This document shows positions 5,296-6,960 of a stretch of DNA of 6,960 nt, in pieces. The translations under genes were made by a program, and so were the position numbers. Positions within the stretch are counted from its first letter, which is position 1, and the number at the start of each line of letters is the position of its first letter. The notes under the pieces are model-generated. The model had not been told where the DNA came from and ran no database searches. It saw only the letters and a list, made by a program, of their open reading frames with translations. The DNA comes from CBFCZU01 sp965602635 (lineage in GTDB: Bacteria > Planctomycetota > Phycisphaerae > SM23-33), in contig CBFCZU010000225.1 in the NCBI GenBank assembly GCA_965602635.1, positions 1-6,960 on the forward strand. The letters are read 5' to 3'.

Positions 5296-5343
5296 CGGGA
5301 CCTCTGCGACACGGGGAATATCCGCCGGGCAAGGACAGGAACC

Positions 5344-6342
5344 ATGACAAGCCGATCCAAAGGCAAGGTGATCACGGTCCGGGGCGAGGTCGAGCCCGAG
5401 GCCCTCGGCGCGGTGCTGATGCACGAGCACCTGCACAGCGCCTGCCAGGATTTCGAGGAGGGGCCTACCCGGCCTGAATGGGTCGAGCTGCTGATGGGCT
5501 ACGCGGTGCCCAACCTCAGGAAGCTGCACGAGTCCGGCTGCCACGCGATGGTTGACCCCACGCCCATCGCCTGGCGGGCCTGGCCGGACACCTACGTGCA
5601 GATCGCCGAGGCGGCAGACCTGCACATCATCCTGGCCACCGGCTTCTATCGCGAGATGCAGGTCGGCACCTACTGGGTCGAGGACGCCTCGCAGGCAATC
5701 TGGCCGGCGGTGCGCGAGAAGAGCGTCGATGAGCTGGCCGAGATTTGCGTCCGCGAGATCACCGAGGGAATCCACGGCTCCGACGTGCACGCCGGCGTCA
5801 TCAAGCTCGGCTCGAGCGCCGCGGCCCTGACCGACGCCGAGGCCAAGGCCTTCCGCGCCGGAGCGGCCGCACAACAGGCCACGGGCGTGAGCATCACCAC
5901 CCACTGCCAGGGCGAGGGCACCCACGTGACGCAGCTCCGCGCCCTGACCGACGCCGGCGTGGACCCGGCCCGGGTCGTCATCGGGCACACCCAGGGGCAC
6001 ATCGTCAACGAGACCGACACCGTCCGCGAGTGGATGAAGCGCGGGGCGACCTTCCTGCCGACCAACCTCCGCATGGATGGCGACTGGGAGTTCTGGGCCG
6101 ACTTGGTCCGGATGATCCGCCGGCTCTTCGACGAGGGGCTGGGCGAGCGCATCGTCCTGGGGCTGGACTGGGCCTTCGAGACCGAGCAGGGGCCGCTCGT
6201 GGGCTGCACCTTCATGCCGCCGCCGCCGTATCGCTACATGTTCACACACACGCTGCCGAGATTCCGCAAGCTCGGGCTTGAAGAGCAGGCCATCGAGCAG
6301 ATGATGGTGACGAACCCGGCCAGGATACTCCCAATGGCGTAG
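5344..6342 (+). CDS. Phosphotriesterase-family metal hydrolase
   Basis: The 332-residue protein belongs to the phosphotriesterase (PTE, PF02126-like) branch of the amidohydrolase superfamily, whose members hydrolyse lactones, phosphoesters or related bonds with a two-metal centre. All expected ligands can be placed: H27 and H29 in LMHEHLH, the bridging Lys K154 in GVIKLG, H187 in ITTHCQGEG, H215 in VIGHTQGH, and D275 in VLGLDWAF. The C-terminal NPARIL (324-329) matches the family's NPxRxL ending. The segment after D275 (FETEQGPLVGCTFMPPPPYRYMF), which forms the specificity loops in this family, is unlike the well-studied PTE or lactonase loops. AAGGA (5331-5335) is 8 nt before ATG 5344; the gene starts 48 nt after the DUF3830 gene. 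No signal peptide, so probably cytoplasmic. Promiscuous lactonase-type activity is the likeliest class, but the natural substrate is unassigned. Confidence 0.93.
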   Translation: MTSRSKGKVITVRGEVEPEALGAVLMHEHLHSACQDFEEGPTRPEWVELLMGYAVPNLRKLHESGCHAMVDPTPIAWRAWPDTYVQIAEAADLHIILATGFYREMQVGTYWVEDASQAIWPAVREKSVDELAEICVREITEGIHGSDVHAGVIKLGSSAAALTDAEAKAFRAGAAAQQATGVSITTHCQGEGTHVTQLRALTDAGVDPARVVIGHTQGHIVNETDTVREWMKRGATFLPTNLRMDGDWEFWADLVRMIRRLFDEGLGERIVLGLDWAFETEQGPLVGCTFMPPPPYRYMFTHTLPRFRKLGLEEQAIEQMMVTNPARILPMA

Positions 6343-6380
6343 AAAGCTGACCGCTGACGGCTTCTTTCGAGGACACAACC

Positions 6381-6960
6381 ATGGCACGCGTATTTGGCGA
6401 CAAGGAAATGCGGAATCTCAAGCAGGTGCTCAAGAGCAAGCAGTTGGGCTGGCGCGAGGGTGGCTTCGTGACGAAGCTGGACAACGCCTTCGCGAGGTAC
6501 ACCGGGTCGAAGTACGGCATCTGCCGCAACTCCGCCATGACGGGGCTGGCCCAGGCGGTGGCCATCAGCGGCGCCGGCTGCGGCGACGAGATCATCTGCG
6601 ACCCGCTCGTCCACTTCGGCGGCGTCGCGGCGCTGAGCTTCAACTGCGTCCCGAAGTTCGTTGACGTCCGCTACGACACCTACCTCATGGACGTCGGCCA
6701 GGTCGAGAAGGCCATCACCCGCCACACAAAGGCGCTGATCGTCACCAACCTCTGGGGCCTGTGCGCCGAGCTGGACAAGCTCCGCGCCCTCTGCCGGCGG
6801 CACGACATCTTCATGATCGAGGACTGTGCCCACGTCATCGGCGCGACCTGGAAGGGCAGGCACTCGGGCACCTACGGCGACATCGGCGTATTCAGCTTCC
6901 AGCAAGGCAAGCACATCTGCACCGGCGACGGCTGCGTCATGGTCACCGACCGCAAGGACC
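6381..6960 (+). CDS. DegT/DnrJ/EryC1/StrS-type PLP aminotransferase, N-terminal part
   Basis: The gene is cut by the window end after 193 codons; the family is usually 360-430 residues, so about half is visible. These fold-type-I enzymes transfer an amino group to keto-sugars or keto-cyclitols, or act as related dehydratases. Landmarks: YTGSKYGICRNSAMTGLAQAV (40-60), the GDEIICDPLVHFGG segment (68-81), PKFVDVRYDTYLMD (91-104), IEDCAHVIGATWKG (146-159) with D148 expected to hold the pyridine nitrogen, and GDIGVFSFQQGKHICTGDG (166-184) with K177 as the Schiff-base lysine. The usual GEGG after the lysine reads GDGC, and the usual Gln near D148 is His (H151); a His at that position is typical of some dehydratase-type members, so a non-transaminase role is possible. 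GAGGA (6369-6373) lies 7 nt before ATG 6381, 38 nt after the PTE gene, so it probably belongs to the same operon. Confidence 0.92.
   Translation, partial: MARVFGDKEMRNLKQVLKSKQLGWREGGFVTKLDNAFARYTGSKYGICRNSAMTGLAQAVAISGAGCGDEIICDPLVHFGGVAALSFNCVPKFVDVRYDTYLMDVGQVEKAITRHTKALIVTNLWGLCAELDKLRALCRRHDIFMIEDCAHVIGATWKGRHSGTYGDIGVFSFQQGKHICTGDGCVMVTDRKD

Noticed and set aside
5296..5343. 48-nt gap between the DUF3830 and phosphotriesterase genes
   Set aside because: Checked for hairpins, promoters and small genes; only the AAGGA ribosome binding site is convincing.
6343..6380. Weak stem-loop with AAGC/GCTT between the phosphotriesterase and aminotransferase genes
   Set aside because: The stem is only about 4 bp and overlaps the ribosome binding region; it is too weak to call a terminator and the genes appear co-transcribed.
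5245..6387. Minus-strand open frame (380 codons) opposite the phosphotriesterase gene
   Set aside because: The plus strand shows all metal ligands and a correct C-terminal motif of a known family; the antisense peptide is composition-driven.

Overview
The window is GC-rich DNA in which all eight supported genes lie on the plus strand. It reads as two transcription units separated by a clear terminator. The organism is a bacterium. The GroEL and GroES sequence style (GroEL 'EVASKTSDVAGDGTTTAT', GroES 'KEKPQKGKVLAVG' and 'DESEILAIL'), the lysine/alanine-rich GroES N-terminus and a catabolic-looking amidohydrolase cluster suggest Planctomycetota or a relative, possibly a Phycisphaerae-like lineage. 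This is judged from memory of family sequences, not from a search, and is only moderately secure.

Region 1 (1-419) has no convincing gene. It holds a 10-bp tandem repeat array (71-160, core unit CCGTTTCGTT), two short dyads (72-88 and 154-169), and a possible promoter (TTGACA at 290-295, TTCAAT at 314-319) whose spacer contains a perfect 12-bp GC palindrome. A weaker sigma-32-like match lies at 246-273. No CIRCE element is visible.

Region 2 (420-3071) is a chaperonin unit: a small degenerate receiver-domain protein, groES, groEL, then two hairpins, the second followed by T residues as a rho-independent terminator. The GroES/GroEL pair looks fully functional. The receiver protein keeps the Asp/Thr/Lys pattern but lacks the N-terminal acidic pair.

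Region 3 (about 3133 to the window end) looks like one operon of five tightly spaced genes: (a) an amidohydrolase-fold protein that has lost most metal ligands, (b) an intact metal-dependent amidohydrolase overlapping it by an ATGA junction, (c) a DUF3830-type cyclophilin-like protein 8 nt downstream, (d) a phosphotriesterase-family hydrolase with all its metal ligands, and (e) the first 193 residues of a DegT/DnrJ/EryC1/StrS-type PLP aminotransferase, cut by the window edge. The set suggests a small-molecule pathway, with hydrolytic ring or ester/amide opening plus transamination of a sugar-like or cyclitol-like compound. The substrate cannot be read from the sequence. The most unusual element is the coupled pseudoenzyme/enzyme pair (a)+(b).
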